From positions 6,572,001-6,636,000 of the forward strand of contig NZ_CP197418.1 of assembly GCF_052161655.1 (NCBI RefSeq): a stretch of DNA of 64,000 nucleotides, read 5' to 3'. Below the pieces are notes generated by a model. It saw nothing but the letters and a program-made list of their open reading frames with translations, searched no databases and was not told where the DNA came from. The position numbers and the translations under genes were made by a program. This stretch comes from Novipirellula sp052161655 (GTDB lineage: Bacteria > Planctomycetota > Planctomycetia > Pirellulales > Pirellulaceae). Of this stretch, positions 27,425 to 36,304 are shown in pieces; the first letter of the stretch is position 1; each line of letters opens with the position of its first letter.

Positions 27425-28738
27425 ATGCTCTCTCGTTTTGCATCTTTGCTTTTCTTCTCGCTCGTTTGCACCCTGTCATTTGCCCAACAGACTCGGCCCA
27501 ATGTCGTGATGATTCTGTCGGACGACCAAGCATGGGGCGACTATTCGTTCATGGGGCACGACGCTATTGAGACGCCTCATCTTGATCAACTCGCTCGCGA
27601 AAGTTTGACGTTCACTCGTGGCTATGTGCCCAACAGTCTGTGTCGTCCGTCGCTTTCGACGATCATCACGGGGCTGTATCCGCATCAACATGGCGTCGTT
27701 GGCAATGACCCGCCGTGGGAAGGAATGAAAGAGGGCAAAAAACGTCCTAACCATACGCAACCGGAATACGTTAAGAACCGCGAAGCCTATCTATCGCATA
27801 TCGACAACATGAAGACGCTGCCCGATTACTTGGCACCGCTGGGGTATCGATCGCTGCAAACCGGCAAATGGTGGGAAGGCAACTACAAGCGTGGTGGATT
27901 CAGCGAAGGGATGACGCAGGGCGATTTCAACAAAGATGGACGTCATGGTGACAAGGGATTGCAAATCGGACGCACCGGCATGGAACCAATCGATTCGTTT
28001 CTTGACAGCTGCAAAGAAAACGACGACCCGTTCTTCGTTTGGTACGCTCCGTTTTTGCCGCATACACCCCATAACCCACCGCAGCGGATTTTGGACAAGT
28101 ACACTTCCAAAACCGACTCGTTGCCGATGGCCAAGTATTGGGCGATGTGTGAATGGTTTGATGAAACATGTGGTCAATTGCTGACAGCGCTCGACGAGCG
28201 AGGGCTCGCTGAAAATACGATCGTGATCTACGTGACCGATAATGGATGGATCAACGAACTCGACTCAAGCCGCTACGCACCTCGCAGCAAGCGAAGTCCC
28301 AACGAAGGCGGTACACGAACTCCGATCATGATCAAATGGCCAGGCCACGTCACGTCACAAATGGACAAAGAAACGTTGGCGTCGTCGATCGACCTCGTGC
28401 CCACCGTGTTGGCGGCGGTCGGCGTTGAAACCGAGCGAAATTTACCGGGCATCAACTTGTTAGACCAGAGCAAGCGTGAGTCACGTGATGAACTTTTTGG
28501 TGAGATCCTTGAGCACGATATTCAATCGATGGACGATCCGGCCGCGAGTTTACGCTACCGCTGGATGATCCAAGGCGATATGAAGTTGATCCTGCCGTCG
28601 GCACGCTTGAAAGGCGAAAAGCCGGAATTGTACAACCTCAAGAACGACCCGCACGAGAACAACGATCTCGCCGCGGCGAATCCCAAGATGGTCAAATCGA
28701 TGACCGATGCGATCAACGCATGGTGGGACGCCGAGTAG
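27425..28738 (+). CDS. Secreted sulfatase with variant CxPSL active-site motif
   Basis: A 437-residue sulfatase with signal peptide MLSRFASLLFFSLVCTLSFAQ. Metal-binding D33-D34 (MILSDDQAWGDYSFMG) is present, and the formylglycine region reads C73-R-P-S-L77 followed by STIITGLYPHQHG. The classical signature is CxPxR, so the Arg is replaced by Leu here. FFVWYAPFLPHTPHNPP, VIYVTDNGWINE and PNEGGTRTPIMIKWPGH match the rest of the sulfatase fold. It lies 69 bp after the cytochrome-WD40 gene and probably belongs to the same cluster. Whether the Cys is still modified is open. Confidence 0.9.
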   Translation: MLSRFASLLFFSLVCTLSFAQQTRPNVVMILSDDQAWGDYSFMGHDAIETPHLDQLARESLTFTRGYVPNSLCRPSLSTIITGLYPHQHGVVGNDPPWEGMKEGKKRPNHTQPEYVKNREAYLSHIDNMKTLPDYLAPLGYRSLQTGKWWEGNYKRGGFSEGMTQGDFNKDGRHGDKGLQIGRTGMEPIDSFLDSCKENDDPFFVWYAPFLPHTPHNPPQRILDKYTSKTDSLPMAKYWAMCEWFDETCGQLLTALDERGLAENTIVIYVTDNGWINELDSSRYAPRSKRSPNEGGTRTPIMIKWPGHVTSQMDKETLASSIDLVPTVLAAVGVETERNLPGINLLDQSKRESRDELFGEILEHDIQSMDDPAASLRYRWMIQGDMKLILPSARLKGEKPELYNLKNDPHENNDLAAANPKMVKSMTDAINAWWDAE

Positions 28739-28776
28739 TTCAGCAAACGCAGTGCCTTTGTTTTTTCGTTTGCACA

Positions 28777-28860
28777 GGCTTTTCTGTCACCTCTCCCAAA
28801 CGCAGTTTGGGAGAGGTCGAGCAAGCCTTTAGCGATGCTCGGGTGAGGGCGACCGAGCAA
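28777..28860. repeat. Hairpin repeat between sulfatase and PQQ-like gene
   Basis: ACCTCTCCCAAAC and GTTTGGGAGAGGT (28789-28817) pair perfectly around a 3-base loop. The preceding GCTTTTCTGTCACCTCTCC recurs with one mismatch at 7301-7319, the left flank of the IS1182 element. The 313 bp gap holds no gene. Confidence 0.8.
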
Positions 28861-29051
28861 GTCGTTGGCGGCGCGGCCTCCGTATCCACTTGAATGGCGG
28901 CGCCGTCCCAACCGGCACCCATCGCATCTATATCCACGGTTTTTATCGCTTGAACTTGAAATCGCGGCGAAACCCTGCTGGTTGGCTGAGGTTTAAAACC
29001 CTAGCCACCAGGGTCACGCAGTACCGTTCTACACTTATCTCAAGTTCATTT

Positions 29052-30617
29052 ATGAAACGAAAACTTCTCGCGTCTCTTGTTCTCCTTGCTTGCAGTTCGA
29101 CGTTATCGGCTGATGATTGGCTTCGTTTTCGCGGTCCCGACGGCTCGGGCGTCAGCCTGGACACCGAGCTGCTGCCGACACAGTGGTCCCCCAAAGCAAA
29201 CGTGGCTTGGAAGGCCGAACTTCCGGGGGCGGGGGTTTCGAGCCCAATCATCGTTGGCGACCGGGTTTTTGTGACATGCTACTCGGGGTACGGATTGAGC
29301 CGCGAGAATCCAGGGGAAATCAAAGACTTGGTGCGGCATCTGGTTTGCTACGACTTGAAAACCGGTGCCGAGCGTTGGAAAAAAGATGTCGCCGCAACAT
29401 TGCCCGAAGACCCGTATGCTGGCGTCGGCGTCCCCGCACATGGTTACGCCTCGCACACTCCCGTCTCGGATGGCAAAAGCGTGTTTGCCTACTTTGGCAA
29501 GAGCGGAGTGCACGCTTACGACCTTGACGGCAAGGAACTGTGGAATGTGAATGTCGGCAAAGAGTCCGATCCTTGGGCGTGGGGTTCGGCGTCGAGTCCA
29601 ATCGTTTTCAAAGACACATTGATCGTGACCGCGTCGGCGGAAAGCCAAGCGATTGTGGGGCTGGACAAAGCGACGGGCAAAGAGTTGTGGCGACAAGAAG
29701 CATCGGGGCTCGATGGGATGTGGGGAACCCCCGCCTTGGTGAAGCTTGACGATTCACGAACGGACCTTGTCATGAGCGTGGCAAAAGAGGTTTGGGGCCT
29801 CGATCCTAACAACGGGAAATTGCGTTGGTACAGTGCCGCGACAGGAGCCGATCAGGCTCAATCCAGTATCATCACCGATGGTCAAGTGGCGTTCGCATTC
29901 ACCGGTCGCGGCGGCGGCAGTGTGGCAGTGAAAATCGGCGGAACCGGTGAGACAACCGATGATGCGATCCTATGGAGCGGTAGTGAATCATCGCGATTTG
30001 CGTCGCCAATTCAATTCAAGTCGCGGCTGTATTTGATCTCCAACGGAGTTGTCACGATCATGGACGCGAAGTCGGGTGACAAGATTGATCAAGTGCGACT
30101 CGAAGGGGCGGTTCGTGGCGGTGGCGGGTTTGGCTCGCTCGATTATCCTTCGCCTGTGATTGCGGGTGACACGATGTATTACCTCAACGGCTCGGGGCAA
30201 ATGTTCGTGTTCGAGCTCGGTGAGGAACCGAAGCAAATCAGTGTTAACCGCGTTACAGCGGATGCGGAATCGTTCGGCGGCACTCCAGCAATCAGCGACG
30301 GACGCATGATTCTGCGCAGTGACAAACATCTGTACTGTGTGATGGACGAGGGAGATACAGTGAATCCCGCGGACAACATGATCGCAAAATCCGAAGTGGC
30401 AGAGGAAGCGGGAGGTCGTGGAGGCTTCGGTGGTGGACGGCCTGGTGGCGGCGAAGGTGGTCGTCCTGGTGGATTCCGTGGCGGAGGTGGTGATCGACCT
30501 GGCGGTTTCGGAGGCGGCGACCGACGTCCCGGCGGTGGTGGAGGTGGCGGTTTCGGTCGCGGTCAACGCGAAGACAATCGCCCCAAACGACCCCAACGCC
30601 CCGAAATGGACAAATAG
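29052..30617 (+). CDS. PQQ-like beta-propeller protein with Gly/Arg-rich tail
   Basis: A 521-residue secreted protein. The ATG at 29052 begins the signal peptide MKRKLLASLVLLACSSTLSA; the frame is open upstream but not convincing. The mature protein opens with WLRFRGPDGSGVS and contains repeated PQQ-type blades (CYDLKTGAERWKKDV, AYDLDGKELWNVNVG, GLDKATGKELWRQEASG, GLDPNNGKLRWYS). Such proteins act as secreted scaffolds or PQQ-dependent enzymes; no catalytic residues can be assigned. The last 70 or so residues are a low-complexity run of GG, RPGG and GGDRP motifs ending KRPQRPEMDK. Confidence 0.88.
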   Translation: MKRKLLASLVLLACSSTLSADDWLRFRGPDGSGVSLDTELLPTQWSPKANVAWKAELPGAGVSSPIIVGDRVFVTCYSGYGLSRENPGEIKDLVRHLVCYDLKTGAERWKKDVAATLPEDPYAGVGVPAHGYASHTPVSDGKSVFAYFGKSGVHAYDLDGKELWNVNVGKESDPWAWGSASSPIVFKDTLIVTASAESQAIVGLDKATGKELWRQEASGLDGMWGTPALVKLDDSRTDLVMSVAKEVWGLDPNNGKLRWYSAATGADQAQSSIITDGQVAFAFTGRGGGSVAVKIGGTGETTDDAILWSGSESSRFASPIQFKSRLYLISNGVVTIMDAKSGDKIDQVRLEGAVRGGGGFGSLDYPSPVIAGDTMYYLNGSGQMFVFELGEEPKQISVNRVTADAESFGGTPAISDGRMILRSDKHLYCVMDEGDTVNPADNMIAKSEVAEEAGGRGGFGGGRPGGGEGGRPGGFRGGGGDRPGGFGGGDRRPGGGGGGGFGRGQREDNRPKRPQRPEMDK

Positions 30618-30674
30618 GTTTGTGACGAAGGTAGACCGTAACGCAGCGATAGCGGAGTTCCGACATCGAGCAAT

Positions 30675-31027
30675 TCACCCTCCCGGCGTTCGCCTGGAGG
30701 GTCGGAAAACAAGCCTTCAGCGAGTTTTCCGGGGAGGGCTTCGCAGCAGCTAAATTCCACCGTCTATTTCTAACACCCCGAGGCCCCACCCAGAACTTGC
30801 TCCGCTCGCTCTGACCTCCCCAAAACAAGTTTTGGGGAGGTGAATCGCGGCGCCGAATTCACCCTCCCGGCGAAGCCGGGAGGGTCGGAAAACAAGCCTT
30901 CAGCGCGTTTTCTGGGGAGGGCCTCGCAGCAGCTAAATTGCACCGTCTATTTCTAACACCCCGAGGCCCCACCGGTGAACTTGCTTCGCTCGTCTTCACC
31001 TCCCCAAAACGAGTTTTGGGGAGGTGA
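30675..31027. repeat. Dispersed intergenic repeat, module A, copies 2 and 3 in tandem
   Basis: Copy 2 spans about 30675-30844 and copy 3 about 30859-31027. Each has a CTCCCGGC/GCCGGGAG-type hairpin at the start, GCCTTCAGCG, the TCTAACACCCCGAGGCCCCAC segment (shown here without its outer bases), and the CCTCCCCAAAAC/GTTTTGGGGAGG palindrome at the end. The two copies are close to identical over much of their length. No gene lies between 30618 and 31340. Confidence 0.9.
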
Positions 31028-31129
31028 AGAATTGGCATGGCGGCTTGAGTGAATCCACCATCACTCTCGCATCCTGCCGGGTCTGCGTCGCTACCGCGAC
31101 TTGAACCGGCCTACATCAATCTCTTGTCC

Positions 31130-31186
31130 ACGTTCAAACGCGATGCCCGCCAACGGCTTGGAAAGCCGAGCGACAATAGGTGGCCG
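31130..31186. repeat. Dispersed repeat, module B, copy 1
   Basis: The unit CGTTCAAACGCGATGCCCGC continues as CAACGGCTTGGAAAGCCGAG and CGACAAT, with a GGCTTGGAAAGCC palindrome. It recurs near 35546-35600, 41407-41460, 41697-41750 and 41988-42040, always just after a module A copy. Confidence 0.88.
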
Positions 31187-31340
31187 AATCGAAACGCTGG
31201 CGGTGACAGCCAAAAATTGTCCGCTTGGACTTGGTTGCTTTTCATTTCACCTTGCGTTGGCCAATTGCTCTACAATGAGGTGCGATACAGCGTTCATGCT
31301 GGATCATCCCCTACCTTAAATTCCCCGCTGAGAAACTCGC

Positions 31341-33728
31341 ATGATCGACCTCAAAAGTCGATGTGATTCCGCCTCTTTGTTGCTTGCCGTTGTCTGCATG
31401 TTGACCTGCCCGTCGGCACTGGCCGCCGACGTGACGCCCGCAGAGGTCGATTTCAATCGAGATGTCAGACCGATCCTGGCGGAGAACTGCTACGCTTGCC
31501 ATGGTTTTGATGAGGCCGCACGTGAGGCGGACCTACGTCTGGATACGTTTGCAGGTGCGATCGGAGACGATGGTGGCATCTCGGCAATCGTACCAGGCCA
31601 GCCGGATGAAAGTGAGCTCGTCACTCGGGTTCTCTCCCGCGACGCCGACGACATTATGCCGCCTCAGGATTCGGGAAAGCAACTTACGTCCGCTCAAAAA
31701 GAGACACTCCAGCGATGGGTCGAACAAGGTGCAATATACGATACCCACTGGGCGTTTGTACCGCCGCAACGCACGCCCCCCCCAGAAGTAAATTTGGCCA
31801 ACGGGAATGCGGCGACTCATCCCATCGATCGATTTATCCAATCACGATTAGCACGCGAGGGATTGAGTCCTTCGCCACGTGCCGACAACGCCACCCTGAT
31901 CCGGCGACTTAGTTTGGATCTGATTGGTTTGCCTCCTACGCCCCTGGAAATTGATGCGTTTCAAAGGGCCGCGTCTGTGGATGCAGCGGAAGCCTATCGT
32001 GATTTGGTCGAGCGATTGCTGGCCAGCCCGCACTATGGCGAACGATGGGGGCTGTGGTGGCTTGACCAAGCCCGTTACGCCGACAGCAACGGTTATTCGA
32101 TCGATGGACCGAGATCGATTTGGAAATATCGTGATTGGGTGGTCGAAGCGATGAACAACGACATGCGCTTTGACACATTCACAATCGAGCAATTGGCAGG
32201 CGATCTTTTGCCCGAGGCAACCGAAAGCCAGAAAGTGGCAACGGGATTTCACCGCAATACACAAATCAATCAGGAGGGCGGAATCGACAAAGAGCAATTC
32301 CGCATCGACAGCGTGTTCGACCGTGTGGCAACCACGGGCACGGTGTGGTTGGGGCTCACGATTGGGTGTGCCCAGTGCCACGATCATAAGTTCGACCCGA
32401 TCACTCAAGTCGAATACTATCGCATGTTCGCGTTCCTGAATGATCAGGACGAACCGTCGATGAAGGTCTACGCAAACGACGCTGCAAACCTCACCGCCCA
32501 ATGGGATGCCGCGAAAAAAGACTTGTCCGACTACTTGGACGATCATGCCGAGGAAATCGACCACTGGACGAGCAGCGTTTCCGAAACGTCGAAAAAGGAT
32601 CTCGCCTCCGATGTTCAAAAAGCTTTGGATACGAAACCTGGCAAGCGAAGTATCGACCACAAGCGGATCTTGTTGGCTGCAGCACAAGCGGCACGTGGTA
32701 GCGAAACTAGCGACAAGCGTTTTGAACAATTGACGGCGCAATACATATCAGCCGACGAAGCAATGAAGCGGGTACCCACGACGTTGGTGATGCAAGAACG
32801 GCGGACGCCACGCACCACTCACGTTTTTGTGAAAGGGGATTTTACGCGGCCTGCCGCCGAGGTGACGCCGGGTACGCCTGCGATTCTGCATCCGCTCGAA
32901 AGTGCATCGGAACGACCGAACCGGCTTGATTTGGCAAATTGGATCACTAGTCCCCAAAATCCGCTGACGGCTCGCGTGATCATCAACCGCGTTTGGCAGC
33001 ACTATTTTGGTCGAGCCTTGTGCGAAATCGAAAATGACTTCGGACTGCAAGGATCGCTGCCCTCGCACCCTGAGTTGTTGGATTGGTTGGCAGTTGAATT
33101 TGTCGAGCAGGGATGGAGTTTAAAAGAAATGCATCGCCGAATCGTCAGCTCCCATGCCTATCAACAGACGTCGCGACTGAATCCAGATTTGCAAGCGAAA
33201 GACCCTGAAAACTATCTGTTAGGGCGGCAACGACGATTAAGATTGGATGCGGAGATCATCCGCGATGTATCGCTGACGGCCAGCGGACTGTTGTCACCCC
33301 AACTGGGCGGTCCGCCCGTGCATCCTCCGATCCCTGATGGCGTGATGAACCAAGGGCAAGTGCGGCGATCGTGGAATACGAGCAGCGGCGAAGACCGCTA
33401 TCGACGAGGGATTTACACCTTTCGTTTTCGCGCCACCCCGCCGCCATCGCTAAACGTGTTTGATGCACCCGAGGGATTGAGCAGCTGTACTCGCCGGCTT
33501 CGCAGCAATACACCGCTGCAAGCACTGACGTTGCTGAATGACCCGGCGCATGTTGAGTTTGCAGAGGCGTTAGAAAATATCATTGTTCGCGATGGATTAG
33601 AAACCGCCTTTCGCCGCTGTACCTCGCGGATGCCGACTGCAGATGAAATGGCGATCTTAGGACAACTCGATTCGTTCACCGCGGCGAGAGCGATGTTGAA
33701 CCTCGACGAAACGATCACCCGTGAATAA
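31341..33728 (+). CDS. Secreted PSCyt1-DUF1549-DUF1553 cytochrome protein
   Basis: A 795-residue exported protein (signal peptide about residues 1-29, ending PSALAAD). The PSCyt1 domain has heme motif C50-Y-A-C53-H54 and ends with DIMPPQDSGKQLTSAQKETLQRWVEQGA. DUF1549 follows, with LIRRLSLDLIGLPPTP, ERWGLWWLDQARYADSNGY and a second heme site CAQCHDHKFDP near 342. DUF1553 has LDLANWITSPQNPLTARVIINRVWQHYFGRALCE and FDAPEGLSSCTRRLRSNTPLQALTLLNDP. The next gene, DUF1501, starts 10 bp after its stop, the usual pairing of these families. It is probably a periplasmic redox protein; its substrate is unknown. Confidence 0.93.
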   Translation: MIDLKSRCDSASLLLAVVCMLTCPSALAADVTPAEVDFNRDVRPILAENCYACHGFDEAAREADLRLDTFAGAIGDDGGISAIVPGQPDESELVTRVLSRDADDIMPPQDSGKQLTSAQKETLQRWVEQGAIYDTHWAFVPPQRTPPPEVNLANGNAATHPIDRFIQSRLAREGLSPSPRADNATLIRRLSLDLIGLPPTPLEIDAFQRAASVDAAEAYRDLVERLLASPHYGERWGLWWLDQARYADSNGYSIDGPRSIWKYRDWVVEAMNNDMRFDTFTIEQLAGDLLPEATESQKVATGFHRNTQINQEGGIDKEQFRIDSVFDRVATTGTVWLGLTIGCAQCHDHKFDPITQVEYYRMFAFLNDQDEPSMKVYANDAANLTAQWDAAKKDLSDYLDDHAEEIDHWTSSVSETSKKDLASDVQKALDTKPGKRSIDHKRILLAAAQAARGSETSDKRFEQLTAQYISADEAMKRVPTTLVMQERRTPRTTHVFVKGDFTRPAAEVTPGTPAILHPLESASERPNRLDLANWITSPQNPLTARVIINRVWQHYFGRALCEIENDFGLQGSLPSHPELLDWLAVEFVEQGWSLKEMHRRIVSSHAYQQTSRLNPDLQAKDPENYLLGRQRRLRLDAEIIRDVSLTASGLLSPQLGGPPVHPPIPDGVMNQGQVRRSWNTSSGEDRYRRGIYTFRFRATPPPSLNVFDAPEGLSSCTRRLRSNTPLQALTLLNDPAHVEFAEALENIIVRDGLETAFRRCTSRMPTADEMAILGQLDSFTAARAMLNLDETITRE

Positions 33729-33738
33729 AGGCAATACG

Positions 33739-35196
33739 ATGGATCCCCAAGGCATGAACGCCGCAGCCCTCAACGAGACAACTCGCCGCCATTTCTTTAG
33801 CCGCTGCACGATGGGCGTGGGCACGATGGCGCTATCGTCGTTGATGGCCGAACGTGCGTCCGCGGCACCGGCCTCTGCATCCAATCCGATGCAGCCCAAA
33901 CCGCCCCATTTTCCCGCCAAAGCGAAGAACGTCATCTTCTTGTTTATGGCGGGAGGCCCTTCGCAATTAGAGACGTTCGAATACAAGCCCAAACTGACCG
34001 AGTGGAACGGGAAACCGATCCCCCAAAGTTTCGTCGAAGGGAAACGATTCGCGTTTATGGACAGCAGCCACCGCAGCAATCTGCTGGGCACGACACGGAC
34101 GTTTAGACGTTATGGAAAAAGCGGGGCTTGGGTTAGCGATCTGTTACCCCATACGGCAAAGATCGTCGATGAACTGAGCATCGTAAAAACCTGCAAAACG
34201 GATCTGTTCAACCATGCTCCGGCCAAATTTTTCATGAACACGGGAAGTGGCCAATTCGGTCGGCCGAGTATGGGGTCCTGGGTGACGTACGGGTTGGGTA
34301 GCGAATGTGATGACCTGCCCGGATTCATGGTCTTGCAAAGCGGCCCGCGAGGACCACGTGGCGGCGCCGTGCTGTGGGGCAGTGGAGTGTTGCCCACGAC
34401 ATACCAAGGCGTGCCGCTGCGAAGCCAAGGCGACCCAATTTTGAATCTTTCCACACCGCCATCAGTCCGCCAGACCAAGCAGCGAGAATTGGTGGATGCG
34501 GTGCGAGAGCTAAACCTGAAGCGATTGGTCGAGACCGGCGACCAAGAGATTGCCACGCGGATCAATGCGTACGAGCTGGCGTATCGGATGCAAAGTTCTG
34601 CACCCGAATTGATGGATACCGCGGGCGAAAGCCCCGAGACGCTCGCGATGTACGGAATCAAGGATCCCAATGAATCGAGTTATGCGAGGAACTGTCTACT
34701 GGCTCGTCGTTTGGTCGAACGTGGAGTGCGGTTCATTCAGCTGTACCACACAAACTGGGATCATCATGGCGGCCCCACCGAGAATTTGCAAAAACATTTG
34801 CCGGAAATATGCAAAGAGGTCGATCAAGCCTCCGCCGCTCTGGTGATGGATTTGAAGCGTCGTGGTTTACTGGAAGATACGATCGTGATTTGGGGCGGCG
34901 AGTTTGGCCGCACTCCGATGGGCGAAGTCCGCGAGAACACCGGCCGCAATCATCATATCGACGCGTTCACAATGTGGTTTGCCGGTGGAGGATTCAAGCC
35001 AGGGCAAGTGTACGGGGAAACCGATGAATTTGGATTTGGTCCGACTGAAAATCCGGTGCATGTTCATGATTTGCACGCCACGCTGCTTCACCAACTCGGT
35101 CTCGATCACCAGCGGCTATCGGTGCGATTTCAAGGCCTCGATTTCCGGCTCACCGGCGTCGATCCCGCCCACGTGGTCAAAGACCTGTTGGCGTAA
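33739..35196 (+). CDS. DUF1501 protein with Tat-like signal
   Basis: A 485-residue DUF1501 protein. I start at the ATG at 33739, nine bases after an AAAGG site; the GTG at 33721, overlapping the upstream stop, is an alternative. A Tat-like signal TRRHFFSRCTMGVGTMALSSL (residues 15-35) leads to the family blocks VIFLFMAGGPSQLETFEYKP, FMNTGSGQFGRPSMGSWVTYGLG, NCLLARRLVERGVRFIQLYHTNWDHHG and IWGGEFGRTP followed by GRNHHIDAFTMW. The His and Asp residues in these blocks suggest a metal site like that of alkaline-phosphatase-fold enzymes. It forms an operon with the DUF1549 gene before it. Confidence 0.93.
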   Translation: MDPQGMNAAALNETTRRHFFSRCTMGVGTMALSSLMAERASAAPASASNPMQPKPPHFPAKAKNVIFLFMAGGPSQLETFEYKPKLTEWNGKPIPQSFVEGKRFAFMDSSHRSNLLGTTRTFRRYGKSGAWVSDLLPHTAKIVDELSIVKTCKTDLFNHAPAKFFMNTGSGQFGRPSMGSWVTYGLGSECDDLPGFMVLQSGPRGPRGGAVLWGSGVLPTTYQGVPLRSQGDPILNLSTPPSVRQTKQRELVDAVRELNLKRLVETGDQEIATRINAYELAYRMQSSAPELMDTAGESPETLAMYGIKDPNESSYARNCLLARRLVERGVRFIQLYHTNWDHHGGPTENLQKHLPEICKEVDQASAALVMDLKRRGLLEDTIVIWGGEFGRTPMGEVRENTGRNHHIDAFTMWFAGGGFKPGQVYGETDEFGFGPTENPVHVHDLHATLLHQLGLDHQRLSVRFQGLDFRLTGVDPAHVVKDLLA

Positions 35197-35260
35197 AGAG
35201 AGTGATTTGTAGGCACGTAAGCCGGAACGCAGCAGAGCGAAGTTCCGGCATCGAGGGATT

Positions 35261-35700
35261 TACCCTCCCGGCTCCGCCGGGAGGGTCGGGAAGCGAGCCT
35301 TCAGCAAGCTTTCCGGGGAGGGTTACGTGGCAGCTATATTGCACAGTCCAACTCTAACACTCCGGGGCCCCACCCAGAGCCTGCTCCGCTCGCTCTGACC
35401 TCCCCCAAACAAGTTTCGGGGAGGTGAAGAGTCGGCACGGCAGCCGGAATGAATTCACGATCACACTCGCAACTGCCGAAAGTCTTCGCGACTTTCGCTA
35501 CGGCCACACTGCTTCCGGGTCTACGTCGCTCTCTTATCCACGATCAAACGCGATGCCCGCCAACGGCTTGGAAAGCCGAGCGACAATAGTAGGCCGGACC
35601 GCAGCGGAGCGGAGTTTCGGAATTGCGTCTGGAATGAATTCACCATCACGCTCGCGGCTGCCGAAAGTCTTCGCGACTTTCGCTACGGCAGCACACTGCT
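35261..35700. repeat. Compound dispersed repeat: module A, B and two C units
   Basis: Module A copy 4 lies at about 35261-35427, module B at 35546-35600, and module C (CTGCCGAAAGTCTTCGCGAC then TTTCGCTACGGC) at 35475-35506 and 35659-35691. Module C forms a short hairpin GAAAGTC/GACTTTC. Together they fill the 632 bp between the DUF1501 gene and the GntR promoter. No gene is seen. Confidence 0.88.
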
Positions 35701-35759
35701 GCTGGATCAGCGTCGCTGTGGCGACTTGATCCGGCAACAAAAAACTTTGAAAAACTTGA

Positions 35760-35788
35760 TTGACTTCAGACAGCCACCACCTTACTAT
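35760..35788 (+). promoter_or_regulatory. Sigma-70-type promoter of the GntR/ABC unit
   Basis: TTGACT at 35760-35765 and TACTAT at 35783-35788 are separated by exactly 17 bases. Transcription would start near 35795, about 34 bases before the regulator's ATG. Confidence 0.6.
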
Positions 35789-35792
35789 CAAG

Positions 35793-35812
35793 CTAGTACA
35801 CTACAACGCTAG
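35793..35812 (+). promoter_or_regulatory. Possible operator over the transcription start
   Basis: CTAGTACACTACAACGCTAG carries CTAG at both ends and the near-palindrome TAGTACACTA. It sits right at the predicted start site, where a GntR/YtrA-type repressor would block its own promoter. This is inference from position and partial symmetry. Confidence 0.35.
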
Positions 35813-35828
35813 ATATGTGGCAGTCGCT

Positions 35829-36242
35829 ATGTTTTTCACGGTTGATCCGTCCAGCGGCGTGGCGATCTATTTACAGATCGTTCGTCAAATCAAATTCGCC
35901 ATCGCCGAGCAGACGCTGCGGCCAGGCCAGTTGTTGCCAAGCGTTCGCGTCTTGAGCCAGCAATTGACGGTGAATCCCAATACCGTTTCGCGAGCCTTTG
36001 GCGAGCTGCAATCCGAAGGCATCATCGAGACGCTCAGAGGACGAGGCGTGATCGTTTGCAACGGCGCCGTCGATCAATGCCGGAAACAACGCAAAACGAT
36101 CATTGCCGATCGTATCGTCGGGGTGTTGACCGAAGCACTGCATGGCGGCTTATCGGCCGACGAGATCCGAGCGATTGTCGACAAGAAACTGGTCGTGCTC
36201 GAGCGTACCGTCAACACCGTTTCAAACGAGGCACCTGATTAA
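35829..36242 (+). CDS. GntR-family transcriptional regulator, YtrA type
   Basis: A 137-residue regulator from the ATG at 35829. The N-terminal winged helix of the GntR family spans about residues 8-76 (VAIYLQIVRQIKFAIAEQTLR, LLPSVRVLSQQLTVNPNTVSRAFGELQSEG, then the wing IIETLRGRGVIV). Only a short helical tail follows, as in the YtrA subfamily, which has no large ligand domain and usually controls adjacent ABC transporter genes. An ABC ATPase gene begins 62 bases after its stop, which agrees. It probably represses its own operon; the inducing signal is unknown. Confidence 0.92.
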   Translation: MFFTVDPSSGVAIYLQIVRQIKFAIAEQTLRPGQLLPSVRVLSQQLTVNPNTVSRAFGELQSEGIIETLRGRGVIVCNGAVDQCRKQRKTIIADRIVGVLTEALHGGLSADEIRAIVDKKLVVLERTVNTVSNEAPD

Positions 36243-36304
36243 TCAGTGCGATCTTCGCCGAAAAATTCTTTGCCAGACTGTCTATCCTTGGAAACGCCCT
36301 CATT

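Noticed and set aside
28744..28771. GCAAACG/CGTTTGC pairing with internal T-run after the second sulfatase
   Set aside because: The T-run lies in the loop rather than after the stem, so it is not a normal terminator.
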